From an uncultured Bacteroidales bacterium (GTDB lineage Bacteria; Bacteroidota; Bacteroidia; Bacteroidales; G3-4614): DNA of 60,384 bases. Position numbers and translations under genes: made by a program. Below are positions 1 through 8,708 of this stretch, one piece after another. Location: positions 1 to 60,384 of the forward strand of contig CASFRS010000010.1 of assembly GCA_949297125.1 (NCBI GenBank), read 5' to 3'. Each line of letters starts with the position of its first letter. Positions within the stretch are counted from its first letter, which is position 1. The notes under the pieces were generated by a model. It saw only the letters and a list, made by a program, of their open reading frames with translations. It did not search any database and was not told the DNA's origin.

Positions 1-100
1 CCGTAGCCGCCCGTGGCTTCGTGAACGGGAGGGGCCCACCGTCTGGTGGGAGGGATTCAGTTTTCCGGTGTCATCCCGACAATATGGTTCTATCAAATAA

Positions 101-150
101 AAAAAGAGAGTGACTCCAATGCCTTATGGCTTTTGGGTCACTCTCTTTCT
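101..150 (-). terminator. Rho-independent terminator after the SIMPL-domain gene
   Basis: Positions 103-114 and 137-148 form a perfect 12-bp stem (AAAGAGAGTGAC against GTCACTCTCTTT). On the minus strand the stem runs into a U-rich tract (the A-rich bases 96-105 on the plus strand). It lies about 25 bp beyond the stop of the minus-strand SIMPL gene, so it probably ends the whole leftward run. I see no gene in positions 1-174; only a short CCCACC/GGTGGG hairpin at 35-50 stands out. Confidence 0.85.
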
Positions 151-174
151 ATACAAATAAAGACTACGGGGCGT

Positions 175-876
175 CTACTCCCCCGCCGGCATAAGTTCAA
201 AGCGGATATTCACGCTCTCCTCAATCTCTATCTCGTCGAACTCTATCTTGGGCAACGCCACGGCAGCACCTTCATCGGCAACCTCAGCCTTGGCGGCCAG
301 CATTACCGTATTGCGCACAACCCCTCCGGTATAGTGGGGGGCATAGTACGATATTTTCAAGGCCGACCCGATGCTCTGCCCCAACCCTTCGGCAAGGATG
401 CGGGCATCGGATGCCGCACTCTTGACGGCCGCAACTTTCAGGCTGTCCGACACCTGTTTGTAATTCTCGCACCACGTCCTGAGTATACGGCTGTTCGAGA
501 GTTCCTGCGCCTTCAGCGCATCCATTACAATCTGCGCCTCCTCGGCCGTATATACAACCAGCTTGTAAGTCTTGTACTGGTAAATGCGGCGCTTCTTGTC
601 GGTAGACACATACTGGCGGTAGAGCGAGAGCTGTTCCCCGGCATCCACATTCGCTTCGCTCAAGGCAACAGCAAGGCGTTTTTCAAGCTCTTCCATAGAA
701 TAACGCCCCTTGTTATCCGACTCCTTAAGAGTAATCTCTATCTCCGCCCTGTCAGGCAAGACTTTCGCACGGGCATTTGCCGAAACATCGACGTATGCCT
801 TTTCATCTATCCCCTGCGAAAAAGACGGCGTACAGGCAAACAAGGCCACTACGCCCATTAAAAAAAGACGTTTCAT
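175..876 (-). CDS. SIMPL domain (DUF541) periplasmic protein
   Basis: This 233-residue protein has an N-terminal signal peptide (basic start, hydrophobic core to about residue 20, then SQG), so it should be exported to the periplasm. The mature part begins with a 'VDVSANARAKVLPDRAEIEITL' type segment and matches the SIMPL/DUF541 fold (family that includes YggE/BP26), which forms oligomeric ring or channel-like assemblies. No catalytic residues are known for the family and its role here is unknown. It is the last gene of the leftward run, 36 bp after cysS, with a strong terminator behind it. The ATG at 876 is the only start that gives a signal peptide. Confidence 0.8.
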   Translation of the reverse strand: MKRLFLMGVVALFACTPSFSQGIDEKAYVDVSANARAKVLPDRAEIEITLKESDNKGRYSMEELEKRLAVALSEANVDAGEQLSLYRQYVSTDKKRRIYQYKTYKLVVYTAEEAQIVMDALKAQELSNSRILRTWCENYKQVSDSLKVAAVKSAASDARILAEGLGQSIGSALKISYYAPHYTGGVVRNTVMLAAKAEVADEGAAVALPKIEFDEIEIEESVNIRFELMPAGE

Positions 877-912
877 ACCTCTCTATTTTTAAATTGGACA
901 ATTATAGGCTGT

Positions 913-2394
913 TTATTTCAGCAGACGCCATTTGGCGCCCTCCTTGGTGTCCTGCACCTCAAACCCGATCTCGGCAAGGCGGTTGCGGATAAAGTCGGCC
1001 GTTGTCCAGTCCTTGCGCCCCTTGGCCTCCTGGCGCAACTGCAGCAACAGGTCGACAGCCTTTCCGTAAGCCTCGCTGTCGGCCGACGAAGCAGCCTCGC
1101 CTTCGAGCGTAAGGCCCAGAATATCGAACATGAAGACCTTGAATACCTCCTTCACCTCGGCCAGGTCTCCGGCCGTTATCGTCGCCTCCCCCGCCAGTAC
1201 GGTATTAATCTGTCGCACAGCATCGAACAGGTGCGAAATTACTATCGGCGACGACAAGTCGTCGTTCATGGCCGCATAGCATTTCTCCCTTAGACCGGCC
1301 ACATCGGCAGTGGTCCTGTCCGACGGTACAACCGATGAAAGAGACTTCCACCCCTGGCAAAGGCGGCGGTATGCCTTTTCCGAAGCGGCCAGGGCATCGT
1401 TGCTGAAATCGAGCGTACTGCGGTAATGTGCCTGCAGTATGAAGAAACGGATAGTCATGGGCGAGAACGGCCGCTCCAGCAGCGGGTGGCTGCCGGTAAA
1501 GAACTGCTCCAGAGTGATGAAGTTCCCGAGCGACTTGCCCATTTTCTGCCCGTTTATCGTAATCATGTTGTTGTGCATCCAGTAATGCACCGATTCCTTG
1601 CCCTGTGCGGCAACCGACTGCGCAATCTCGCACTCGTGGTGCGGAAACATCAGGTCCATTCCGCCCCCGTGTATGTCGAACACGTCGCCCAGGTATTTCG
1701 CGCCCATTACCGAGCATTCGAGATGCCACCCGGGAAACCCGTCGCTCCACGGCGACGGCCAGCGCATTATATGCTCCGGAGCTGCCTTTTTCCACAACGC
1801 GAAGTCGACCGGGTTGCGTTTCTCCGACTGCCCGTCCAGCTGGCGGGTGGTATTCAGCAGTTCGTCTATATTCCTGCCCGACAGTTTCCCGTAGTGGTAA
1901 TCCTTGCTGTACTTCTCCACGTCGAAATAGACCGACCCTTCGCTTTCATAGGCATACCCGGCATCCAGAATCCTATTTATATACTCTATCTGCTCTATTA
2001 TATGCCCCGACGCATGCGGCTCTATGCTCGGCGGCAGCACGTTCAGCGCCTCCATCGCCTTGTGGTAGCGGTTCAGGTAAAACTGCACCACCTCCATAGG
2101 CTCCAGGCTGTCGAGCCGCGCCTTCTTTGCAATCTTGTCCTCCCCCTCGTCGGCATCGTGTTCCAGATGCCCCACATCGGTAATGTTCCGCACGTAGCGC
2201 ACCTTATAGCCGCAATGCATAAGGTAGCGGAAAAGGAGGTCGAACGTTATTGCCGGGCGGGCGTGTCCCAAATGGGCGTCGCCGTAAACGGTAGGGCCGC
2301 ATACATACATTCCGGCCATCCCTTCGTGAACCGGCTTGAAAACCTCTTTCTTGCGCGAAAGGGTATTATATATTACCAAAGGTTGATTTTCCAT
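913..2394 (-). CDS. cysS: cysteinyl-tRNA synthetase
   Basis: This 493-residue class I aminoacyl-tRNA synthetase charges tRNA-Cys in the cytoplasm. The HIGH-type signature is visible as HLGHARP near residue 41, after the metal-ligand segment [10 protein letters not shown]. The KMSKS loop appears as KMGKSLGN in the middle of the protein. The segment WHLECSVM and the [18 protein letters not shown] region are typical of CysS and contain zinc-binding and active-site residues. The C-terminus carries the usual DALR-type anticodon-binding helices ending in WRLLK. Length fits the family. It lies 32 bp after a DUF3467 gene and 36 bp before the SIMPL gene on the same strand. Confidence 0.98.
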   Translation of the reverse strand: MENQPLVIYNTLSRKKEVFKPVHEGMAGMYVCGPTVYGDAHLGHARPAITFDLLFRYLMHCGYKVRYVRNITDVGHLEHDADEGEDKIAKKARLDSLEPMEVVQFYLNRYHKAMEALNVLPPSIEPHASGHIIEQIEYINRILDAGYAYESEGSVYFDVEKYSKDYHYGKLSGRNIDELLNTTRQLDGQSEKRNPVDFALWKKAAPEHIMRWPSPWSDGFPGWHLECSVMGAKYLGDVFDIHGGGMDLMFPHHECEIAQSVAAQGKESVHYWMHNNMITINGQKMGKSLGNFITLEQFFTGSHPLLERPFSPMTIRFFILQAHYRSTLDFSNDALAASEKAYRRLCQGWKSLSSVVPSDRTTADVAGLREKCYAAMNDDLSSPIVISHLFDAVRQINTVLAGEATITAGDLAEVKEVFKVFMFDILGLTLEGEAASSADSEAYGKAVDLLLQLRQEAKGRKDWTTADFIRNRLAEIGFEVQDTKEGAKWRLLK

Positions 2395-2426
2395 GATGTC
2401 TGATTAAAACTGTTACTTGCGTACAA

Positions 2427-2723
2427 TCAATTTGCAAACGGCGTTGCCGTACCACCCTGCTGGCGGCCGGCGAGGTTTATCTTGCCGTACTGCGCCTCAT
2501 ACTTTGCCATATTGTCCTGAAGTGCGAAGAGCAGGCGCTTTGCATGCTCGGGCGTAAGGATTATCCGCGACTTTATGGGAGCTTTCTTAACCCCCGGCAT
2601 AATGCGGGCGAAATCGACGATGAACTCCGACGAAGAGTGCGATATTACTGCAAGGTTCGAGTAGACCCCTTCGGCCGTTTCGGGCGTCAGTTCCAGTTCC
2701 AGCCCGTTTTTTTTATCTTCCAT
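2427..2723 (-). CDS. DUF3467 family protein
   Basis: This small 98-residue protein has no signal peptide or membrane segment. It contains the pattern YSNLAVISHSSSEFIVDFARIMPG followed by SRIILTPEHAKRLLFALQDNMAKYE, which I recognise as DUF3467, a family common in Bacteroidetes and of unknown function. The C-terminal tail (GRQQGGTATPFAN) is low complexity. It sits between lolD and cysS on the same strand and is probably cotranscribed. I assign no biochemical role. Confidence 0.8.
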   Translation of the reverse strand: MEDKKNGLELELTPETAEGVYSNLAVISHSSSEFIVDFARIMPGVKKAPIKSRIILTPEHAKRLLFALQDNMAKYEAQYGKINLAGRQQGGTATPFAN

Positions 2724-2756
2724 GGCAAAAAAACATATTCAATAAATAAACAACTT

Positions 2757-3413
2757 TCAATTATCTGACACTTTTCCGTCGCAAAGGTTTATTATCCTGT
2801 CCGAGACGGAAGCAAGCGCCATATCGTGGGTAACTATTACAAACGTCTGTCCCATATCGTCCCGCAACTTCAGGAAGAGGGAATGCAGTTCCTCCTTCTG
2901 CCGCGTGTCGAGGCTGCCCGAAGGCTCATCGGCAAAAATGACGTCGGGACGGTTCATCAATGCTCGGGCAACCGCCACGCGCTGTTTCTCGCCGCCCGAC
3001 AACTGCGCCGGCTTGTGCCGCATACGCCCGGCAAGGCCGAGAAAATCGAGCAGCCCGGCCGCACGCTGCGATGCCGCGCCCCATTTGTCCCCCTTTATAA
3101 GTGCGGGCATCATCACGTTTTCCAAAGCCGTGAACTCCGGCAGCAACTGGTGAAACTGGAACACGAACCCTATGTGCCTGTTCCTGAAATCGGCCAGTGC
3201 GCGCCCTTTCAGGGCCGTAAGGTCGGTTCCGCATACCGATACCGTCCCGGCATCGGGAGTATCGAGCGACCCGAGAATCTGCAACAGGGTTGTCTTCCCC
3301 GCGCCGCTCGGGCCTATAACGGATACGACCTCCCCCTTGCGTATGGAAATATCCACCCCTTTGAGCACTTCTATATTGCCGAAACTTTTGCAAATACCCT
3401 TAGCCTCAACCAT
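2757..3413 (-). CDS. lolD: LolD-like ABC transporter ATP-binding protein
   Basis: This 218-residue ATPase has Walker [12 protein letters not shown], the Q-loop in FQFHQLLPE, the signature [15 protein letters not shown], Walker [13 protein letters not shown] and the H-loop VTHD. The [22 protein letters not shown] segment is characteristic of the LolD/MacB/FtsE branch, which powers extraction of lipoproteins or related envelope export. No permease gene is next to it, so the membrane partner must be encoded elsewhere; MacB-like or other partners cannot be excluded. The start is taken at the ATG that overlaps the tcdA stop (TAATG), which indicates translational coupling; an ATG two codons further upstream is also possible. 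Confidence 0.85.
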   Translation of the reverse strand: MVEAKGICKSFGNIEVLKGVDISIRKGEVVSVIGPSGAGKTTLLQILGSLDTPDAGTVSVCGTDLTALKGRALADFRNRHIGFVFQFHQLLPEFTALENVMMPALIKGDKWGAASQRAAGLLDFLGLAGRMRHKPAQLSGGEKQRVAVARALMNRPDVIFADEPSGSLDTRQKEELHSLFLKLRDDMGQTFVIVTHDMALASVSDRIINLCDGKVSDN

Positions 3414-4144
3414 TACCATAAACCAGCAATTTTGCGGACGGCATAAGCCGCCAGATAACACCCGAACAGGGCAGGCATAAAAGAGAGCGTCCCCACGGTA
3501 GAACGCTTGTTGCGTTCATTTACGGGGAGAACGAACCTGCCAGGGACAGGCTCCGTCGAAAACACGGTCATGACGCCCGATGTTATCCCGCGGGCGCGCA
3601 ACCCTTTCCTTACGGCCCGCGCCAGTGCGCACTGCTCGGTCGCCGATATGTCGGCAAACCTTACGGCAGCAGGGTCAATCCTGCCCCCTGCGCCCATGGA
3701 AGAGACCACCTCCGTACCGTTTTCCCTGCACGCTGCAATAAGGGCCACTTTGGGCGCCACTGTATCGATAGCGTCTATTACCATATCGTATCCGCCGCCC
3801 GAAACAATCGCGGCCATCTCCTCCGCTTCGGCATAATGCGGGATTACTGTCAGTTCCAGCCCGGGGTTTATATCGGCAAGGCGCGCAGCCATAACCTCGG
3901 CCTTCAAACGCCCCACGCTGCCCGTTGTAGCCGGAAGCTGGCGGTTGATATTCGACGGGGCTACCGTATCGCCGTCCAGCACGGTCATGCGCCCTACGCC
4001 CGCACGGGCGGTCAGTTCGACAGCATATGCCCCCACGCCGCCCAATCCGGCGACAAATACGCTGGCCCGGGCAAGGCGTTCCAAGCCCTCCTCTCCGACG
4101 ATAATCCCCGTCCTCGACAGCCACTCTCCGCCAACCGATGCCAT
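3413..4144 (-). CDS. tcdA: tRNA threonylcarbamoyladenosine dehydratase (TcdA/CsdL, ThiF-E1 superfamily)
   Basis: This 243-residue E1-like protein has the nucleotide-binding [19 protein letters not shown] motif, followed by [16 protein letters not shown] and later [16 protein letters not shown]. It matches TcdA, which cyclises t6A37 in tRNA in an ATP-dependent reaction, rather than ThiF or MoeB. The segment [40 protein letters not shown] and the ending that has [21 protein letters not shown] are typical of this group. I chose the ATG at 4144, because the longer reading frame would need a TTG and adds eight unconserved residues. Its stop overlaps the lolD start. Confidence 0.88.
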   Translation of the reverse strand: MASVGGEWLSRTGIIVGEEGLERLARASVFVAGLGGVGAYAVELTARAGVGRMTVLDGDTVAPSNINRQLPATTGSVGRLKAEVMAARLADINPGLELTVIPHYAEAEEMAAIVSGGGYDMVIDAIDTVAPKVALIAACRENGTEVVSSMGAGGRIDPAAVRFADISATEQCALARAVRKGLRARGITSGVMTVFSTEPVPGRFVLPVNERNKRSTVGTLSFMPALFGCYLAAYAVRKIAGLW

Positions 4145-4186
4145 TACCGCATATTTATCCGACGACAAACTATTCCGGGGACAAAA

Positions 4187-5659
4187 TCAGGCGTTTCCCT
4201 TCAAGGCCGCGTCCATGTTCATTGCCGCCCTGCGCCCGTCGCCCATGGCCAGGATAACCGTAGCCCCGCCGCGGACAATATCTCCGCCGGCATACAGGTC
4301 GGGGAGAGCCGACTTCATAGTGTTCTCGTCCACCACGATAGTTCCCTTGCGGCTTATCTCCAGCCCTTTGACAGTATTGGGAATAAGCGGGTTGGGCGAA
4401 ACCCCCACGCTTACTATAACTTCGTCTATCTCAATCGTCTCCACTGCGCCTTCTATCGGCTCGGGCGAACGCCGTCCCGACGCGTCCGGTTCACCCAAAC
4501 GCATCTTCTGGAGCTTCATGGCCTTTACGCGCCCCTTTTCATCCCCTATATACTCTATAGGGTTGTGCAGCGTCATAAACTCCACACCCTCCTGCTTTGC
4601 ATGGTGTATCTCCTCTATACGGGCAGGCATCTCCTGCTCGCTGCGGCGGTAAACTATAATGGCCCGCTCCGCCCCTACGCGCTTTGCGGTACGCACCGAG
4701 TCCATAGCCGTATTCCCGCCGCCTATTACGGCCACGCGTTTCCCTTTTATTACCGGAGTATCCGAATCGTCCGAAGCCGCTCCCATCAGGTTGACGCGGG
4801 TAAGGTATTCGTTGCTCGACATGACCCCTATCAGGTTCTCGCCGGGAATATTCATAAACCGGGGCAACCCTGCGCCGCTGGCCACAAACACGCCCTTAAA
4901 GCCCATTTCGTGCAGATTCTCATAAGTGAGCGTCTTGCCCACTATGCAGTCCGTTATGAACTCGACGCCCATTTTCCGAAGCCCGTCTATCTCCACATCC
5001 ACTATGCTGTTGGGAAGGCGGAATTCGGGGATACCGTATTTCAGCACCCCGCCTATCTCGTGCAGAGCCTCGAATACCGTAACCGAGTAGCCGTACTTGG
5101 CCATTTCCCCGGCAAACGAAAGGCCGGCCGGGCCCGACCCCACGACGGCAATCTTTATGCCGTTCTTCTCCTTTATCTCGGGGACGGAAATATTTCCGCT
5201 CTCGCGTTCGTAGTCGGCGGCGAAACGCTCCAGATACCCTATTGCGACAGGCTCCTTGTTAAGCTTCTGCTTGTAGAAGCATTTCGACTCGCACTGTTTC
5301 TCCTGCGGGCATACGCGCCCGCATACCGCCGGCAGCGCGCTTGTAAGTTTCAGTGTACGTGCAGCCTCCAGAATTTCGCCGCGTTCTATGTTCTTTATGA
5401 AAGTAGGTATGAATATCCCTACCGGACACCCTTCTATACATTGCGGGTCGGGGCAGTCCAGACAACGCGAGGCCTCGCGCCGCGCTTCCTCGAGCGTAAG
5501 TCCGCAGTTGACCTCCTCGTTGTTTGTAATACGGTATTCAGGGTCGAGTTCGGTCATCCTGACCCTTTCAATATTCACCCTGTCCTTGTTCTTGATTTCC
5601 TTGCGCAACTCTTCACGCCACGCCTCGGCTCTCTGCGCCGATATAATTTCCTTACTCAT
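4187..5659 (-). CDS. gltA: GltD/NfnB-like NADPH-dependent flavoprotein oxidoreductase
   Basis: This 490-residue protein has an N-terminal cysteine-rich Fe-S region (CLDCPDPQCIEGCPVGI, then CGRVCPQEKQCESKC). A Rossmann FAD motif (AVVGSGPAGLSFAGEMAKYG) and a second dinucleotide motif (VAVIGGGNTAMDSVRTAKRVG) follow. It ends in the FAD-binding GGDIVRGGATVILAMGDGRRAA segment. These are the features of the glutamate synthase small subunit and of NfnB, the large subunit of NADH-dependent ferredoxin:NADP oxidoreductase. The immediately preceding gene is an NfnA/SudB-like partner and no large glutamate synthase subunit is in the window, so an NfnAB- or sulfide-dehydrogenase-like pair is at least as likely as GOGAT. 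Start is the ATG at 5659. Confidence 0.9.
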   Translation of the reverse strand: MSKEIISAQRAEAWREELRKEIKNKDRVNIERVRMTELDPEYRITNNEEVNCGLTLEEARREASRCLDCPDPQCIEGCPVGIFIPTFIKNIERGEILEAARTLKLTSALPAVCGRVCPQEKQCESKCFYKQKLNKEPVAIGYLERFAADYERESGNISVPEIKEKNGIKIAVVGSGPAGLSFAGEMAKYGYSVTVFEALHEIGGVLKYGIPEFRLPNSIVDVEIDGLRKMGVEFITDCIVGKTLTYENLHEMGFKGVFVASGAGLPRFMNIPGENLIGVMSSNEYLTRVNLMGAASDDSDTPVIKGKRVAVIGGGNTAMDSVRTAKRVGAERAIIVYRRSEQEMPARIEEIHHAKQEGVEFMTLHNPIEYIGDEKGRVKAMKLQKMRLGEPDASGRRSPEPIEGAVETIEIDEVIVSVGVSPNPLIPNTVKGLEISRKGTIVVDENTMKSALPDLYAGGDIVRGGATVILAMGDGRRAAMNMDAALKGNA

Positions 5660-5690
5660 AGCAATCCAACTTAAAGCAAACGCATGCAAA

Positions 5691-6482
5691 TTATTCCATA
5701 CCTTTGTATGACGACAGGCGCATAAGCATCTCGTCAAAGTCTACCTGATGGGCGTCGAACTCCGGACCGTCTACACACACGAACTTCGTCTTGCCCCCCA
5801 CGGTAATCCGGCAGGCGCCGCACATGCCGGTGCCGTCGACCATTATGGTATTGAGCGAAGCGACAGTGGGAATAGAATACTTTTTGGTCAGCAGCGACAC
5901 GAACTTCATCATTATGGCCGGGCCGATAGTAACGCACAAATCCACCTTTTCGCGGTTTATCACCATTTCCGCGCCCTCCGTAACAAGCCCCTTGTTGCCG
6001 TACGAACCGTCATCGGTCATGATAATCACCTCGTCGGCCGAAGCGCGCATCTGTTCTTCCAGTATTATCAGCTCCTTTGTACGGGCGGCCAGCACTACAA
6101 TCACCCTGTTGCCGGCAGCCTTGAAGGCCTCCACGATAGGAAGCAGCGGGGCAACCCCCACGCCGCCGCCGCAGCAAAGCACCGTCCCCACCTTCTCGAT
6201 GTGGGTGGCCTGCCCCAACGGGCCTACGACATCGCACAGATAATCGCCCGGTTCGAGGGCGCATATTTTTTTGGTAGACTTGCCGACAGCCTGAATAACA
6301 AGCGTTATAGTCCCGCGTACCGGGTCGGCCTGGGCAATGGTGAGCGGGATCCGCTCCCCCTTTTCGCAAGAACGCACTATAACGAAATGCCCTGCACGCC
6401 GGGCCTTTGCAATAAGCGGAGCCTCCACCACGAGCTTCACGACATTTTCCGAAAAGTGCTCTTTCTCTAAAATCTTATTCAT
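5691..6482 (-). CDS. NfnA/SudB-like FAD/NAD-binding [2Fe-2S] subunit
   Basis: This 263-residue protein belongs to the dihydroorotate dehydrogenase PyrK / sulfide dehydrogenase SudB / NfnA group. It opens with a ferredoxin-reductase FAD barrel (AGHFVIVRSCEKGERIPLTIA). A glycine-rich NAD-binding start follows (CCGGGVGVAPLLPIVEAFKAAG), and a C-terminal [2Fe-2S] segment with the cysteines of DGTGMCGACRITVGGKTKFVCVDGPEFDAHQVDFDE. That last motif is shared by NfnA and SudB. It probably forms a heterodimer with the adjacent GltD/NfnB-like protein and moves electrons between NADH, NADPH and ferredoxin. I took the ATG at 6482; the reading frame can be extended five codons only from a TTG. Confidence 0.88.
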   Translation of the reverse strand: MNKILEKEHFSENVVKLVVEAPLIAKARRAGHFVIVRSCEKGERIPLTIAQADPVRGTITLVIQAVGKSTKKICALEPGDYLCDVVGPLGQATHIEKVGTVLCCGGGVGVAPLLPIVEAFKAAGNRVIVVLAARTKELIILEEQMRASADEVIIMTDDGSYGNKGLVTEGAEMVINREKVDLCVTIGPAIMMKFVSLLTKKYSIPTVASLNTIMVDGTGMCGACRITVGGKTKFVCVDGPEFDAHQVDFDEMLMRLSSYKGME

Positions 6483-6553
6483 TGCAGTATCTGACAATTA
6501 ACGGTCCGGACGCAAAAGGCGCACGGACAAACATAAAAAACAGTTCCAACCGG

Positions 6554-6585
6554 CAAAGATAGAATAAAGTTAAGAGAAGAACAAA
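6554..6585 (-). promoter_or_regulatory. Promoter for the nfnA-like leftward run
   Basis: On the minus strand TTTG (complement of 6582-6585), 20 bases and TATCTTTG (complement of 6554-6561) match the Bacteroidetes -33/-7 pattern. The start codon of the NfnA-like gene is about 70 bp downstream. It is divergent from the metK promoter, with about 70 bp between the two -33 boxes. Confidence 0.7.
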
Positions 6586-6654
6586 AAAGTATTAAAATAC
6601 CGGCGGTTAAAACCGTCCGTACAGCAGCGGGGAGGAAAGACGGCAAAAAAGTTT

Positions 6655-6685
6655 TTTGCAATATTCCCGCAATACACTAACTTTG
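6655..6685 (+). promoter_or_regulatory. Consensus promoter of metK
   Basis: TTTG at 6655-6658, exactly 19 bases, then TAACTTTG at 6678-6685: a perfect match to the primary Bacteroidetes promoter TTTG-N19-TAnnTTTG. Transcription should begin near 6692, just upstream of the SAM-II-type aptamer, leaving a leader of about 140 nt before the metK ATG. Confidence 0.85.
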
Positions 6686-6704
6686 CGTCCGTAAAACAAG
6701 AACA

Positions 6705-6756
6705 GAGTGGAAGGATTTGACTGCTTGCAACCACTGAAAAAAATGCTAAAACCGCG
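6705..6756 (+). ncRNA. SAM-II-type riboswitch in the metK leader
   Basis: The short P1 stem AGTGG (6706-6710) / CCACT (6731-6735) encloses GGATTTGA and GCTTGCA, and is followed by an A-rich stretch and ATGCTAAAA (6743-6751). The order GATTTG, CTTGCA, P1 closure, then A-rich linker and GCTAAA is that of the SAM-II aptamer (a compact pseudoknot reported from Alphaproteobacteria and Bacteroidetes). The related SAM-V class has a similar core. It lies directly upstream of the SAM synthetase gene, which is a logical feedback target. The pseudoknot was not computed. Confidence 0.8.
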
Positions 6757-6831
6757 TTTGTCAGTGCCTGTATCCGCGTCGGATTCTCTGCTCCCGAAAC
6801 AGAAAACGACAATAAAAAAGAAGATACAGCC

Positions 6832-8115
6832 ATGAGTTACCTGTTCACCTCGGAATCAGTATCGGAAGGACACCCCGACAAAGTAGCGGACCAGATATCC
6901 GACGCCCTTCTCGACGAATTCCTTGCCTACGACAAAAAATCGAAAGTTGCCTGCGAGACCCTTGTAACCACGGGTCAGGTAGTAATTGCCGGCGAAGTAA
7001 AATCGGACGCCTACGTCGATTTAATGGAAGTGGCCCGCCGCGTGATAAACCGCATAGGGTACACGAAGAGCGAATATATGTTCGACGGCAGTTCGTGCGG
7101 CATCATGTCGGCCATACACGAACAGTCGCCCGATATAAACCGCGGCGTCGAACAGGCCGAAGAGATAGAGCAGGGAGCCGGCGACCAGGGAATGATGTTC
7201 GGCTACGCCTGCAACGAAACGGAGAACTACATGCCGCTGCCGCTCGACCTGTCGCACCTGCTGCTGCGCGAACTGGCCGACATAAGGCGAGAAGGCAAGG
7301 ATATGCCGTACCTCCGTCCCGACGCTAAATCGCAGGTAACGGTAGAATACGACGACAACGGCAAACCGTTGCGTATCGACACGATAGTGGTCTCCACCCA
7401 GCACGACGAATTCATCACTCCGGCCGAGGCGGGCAGCCAGGAAGAGGCCGACAGGCAGATGTGCCGCAAAATACGCGACGACATTGCCGGCATACTCCTT
7501 CCGCGCACAATCGGGAAACTGCCCGAACAGATACGCAGGCTTTTCGACGACAGCCTGAAACTCCACGTCAACCCCACCGGAAAATTCGTAATAGGGGGGC
7601 CGCACGGCGACACCGGACTGACAGGACGGAAAATAATAGTAGACACCTACGGCGGTAAAGGCGCGCACGGCGGAGGGGCATTCTCGGGCAAGGACCCCTC
7701 GAAGGTAGACCGCTCGGGAGCCTACGCTGCACGGCACATAGCCAAAAACCTGGTAGCGGCAGGCGTAGCGTCGCAGATACTCGTGCAAATCTCGTACGCC
7801 ATAGGGATAGCCGAACCTATAAGCATCTACGCCGACACTTTCGGAACAGCCGCAAACGGCATGAGCGATGCCGAAATAGCCCGCAAGATAAGCGAAATAT
7901 TCGACCTCCGTCCGCATGCGATAGAACAGCGGCTCAAGCTCCGCAACCCCATATACGAAGAAACGGCTGCATACGGGCACATGGGGCGCACCCCCCGCAC
8001 GGTAGTAAAACGCTTCAACTCAAAATATTACCCGCCGGTAGAGTGCGAAGTGGAACTCTTTACGTGGGAAAAACTCGACTACGTAGATACAGTAAAAAAA
8101 GCCTTCAACCTGTAA
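6832..8115 (+). CDS. metK: S-adenosylmethionine synthetase
   Basis: This 427-residue cytoplasmic enzyme makes S-adenosylmethionine from methionine and ATP. Visible family signatures are [15 protein letters not shown] at the N-terminus, [16 protein letters not shown] in the first third and [28 protein letters not shown] in the second half, which contributes ATP and metal binding. Length is slightly above the 380-400 residues of Proteobacteria, as usual for Bacteroidetes. The ATG at 6832 follows a leader with a perfect promoter and a SAM-II-type riboswitch, so product feedback on expression is expected. A hairpin follows at 8140-8173. Confidence 0.98.
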   Translation: MSYLFTSESVSEGHPDKVADQISDALLDEFLAYDKKSKVACETLVTTGQVVIAGEVKSDAYVDLMEVARRVINRIGYTKSEYMFDGSSCGIMSAIHEQSPDINRGVEQAEEIEQGAGDQGMMFGYACNETENYMPLPLDLSHLLLRELADIRREGKDMPYLRPDAKSQVTVEYDDNGKPLRIDTIVVSTQHDEFITPAEAGSQEEADRQMCRKIRDDIAGILLPRTIGKLPEQIRRLFDDSLKLHVNPTGKFVIGGPHGDTGLTGRKIIVDTYGGKGAHGGGAFSGKDPSKVDRSGAYAARHIAKNLVAAGVASQILVQISYAIGIAEPISIYADTFGTAANGMSDAEIARKISEIFDLRPHAIEQRLKLRNPIYEETAAYGHMGRTPRTVVKRFNSKYYPPVECEVELFTWEKLDYVDTVKKAFNL

Positions 8116-8139
8116 AAGGCGGACAAGGACGGCACAAGG

Positions 8140-8173
8140 ACAGGGAGAGCGGGAAATATCCTGCCCTCCCTGT
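8140..8173 (+). terminator. Terminator-like hairpin after metK
   Basis: ACAGGGAG (8140-8147) pairs with CTCCCTGT (8166-8173) around an inner imperfect GCGGG/CCTGC stem, 25 bp after the metK stop. There is no strong T tract, so termination is likely but not certain. Confidence 0.55.
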
Positions 8174-8240
8174 TTCCATATCAGGCCCTGCAGACACGGC
8201 CCGGACGGAGCAGACGGGCGCAAATCCGCTCGAACAAGTC

Positions 8241-8594
8241 CGGCCCGGCACAGCCAAATAAATTTGTCCTTGCTCTCGCCTTTCACTTCTTTGACTTGCC
8301 GTCGAAGACAGGATGCGGCCCGGCATAGACAAATAAATTTGTCTCTGCTCCCGCCTTTCACTTCTTTGACTTGCCGCCGAAGACAGGATGCGGCCCGGCA
8401 TAGACAAATAAATTTGTCTCTGCTCTCGCCTTTCACTTCTTTGACTTGCCGCCGAAGACAGGATGCGGCCCGGCATAGACAAATAAATTTGTCTCTGCTC
8501 TCGCCTTTCACCTCTTTGACTTGCCGCCGAAGACAGGATGCGGCCCGGCACAGCCAAATAAATTTGTCTCTGCTCTCGCCTTTCACTATCTTTG
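8241..8594 (+). repeat. 75-bp tandem repeat array, five units
   Basis: The unit begins CGGCCCGGCA at 8241, 8316, 8391, 8466 and 8541, so the period is exactly 75 bp. Units are almost identical. Each carries a 16-bp palindrome or close variant (GACAAAT-AA-ATTTGTC), then TTTG followed by CTCTG and, about 20 bases on, CTTTG. In the last unit TTTG (8563-8566) and TATCTTTG (8587-8594) make a promoter-like pair with a 20-base spacer. In the inner units the -7 region reads CTTCTTTG or CCTCTTTG. Because 75 is divisible by three, open frames with a 25-residue repeat arise on both strands; I do not regard them as genes. The unit is related to the dispersed ~80-bp repeat that directly follows. Confidence 0.9.
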
Positions 8595-8597
8595 CTG

Positions 8598-8684
8598 CGA
8601 GACAGCGAAAATAAACTGCACTCGGCAGAGCGAAACCCTCGGAGGGGTTGTCTCTGCCCTCGTTTGCATTATCTTTGCCAAAAA
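8598..8684 (+). repeat. Dispersed promoter-bearing repeat, copy 1
   Basis: Read in reverse complement this segment matches the copies at 26254-26334, 26335-26414 and 46635-46714. It shares the segments corresponding to GCAAACGAGGGCAGAGACAA, GCCGAGTGCAG and TTTATTTTCGC with them. It contains a plus-strand promoter pointing at the antiporter gene 25 bp downstream. Just upstream, GCTG-CGAGA-CAGC (8594-8606) is the counterpart of the hairpin seen in the other copies. Confidence 0.8.
8647..8677 (+). promoter_or_regulatory. Promoter of the antiporter-protease operon, carried in a repeat
   Basis: GTTG (8647-8650), 19 bases, then TATCTTTG (8670-8677). The -7 box is perfect and the -33 box differs by one base from TTTG. 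Predicted start of transcription is near 8684, giving a leader of about 25 nt before the ATG at 8709. Confidence 0.7.
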
Positions 8685-8708
8685 ATAAGGATAAACAACC
8701 AGCAAACC

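Noticed and set aside
8241..8594. Possible CRISPR array
   Set aside because: The 75-bp units are contiguous and nearly identical along their whole length, without unique spacers, and no cas genes are present.
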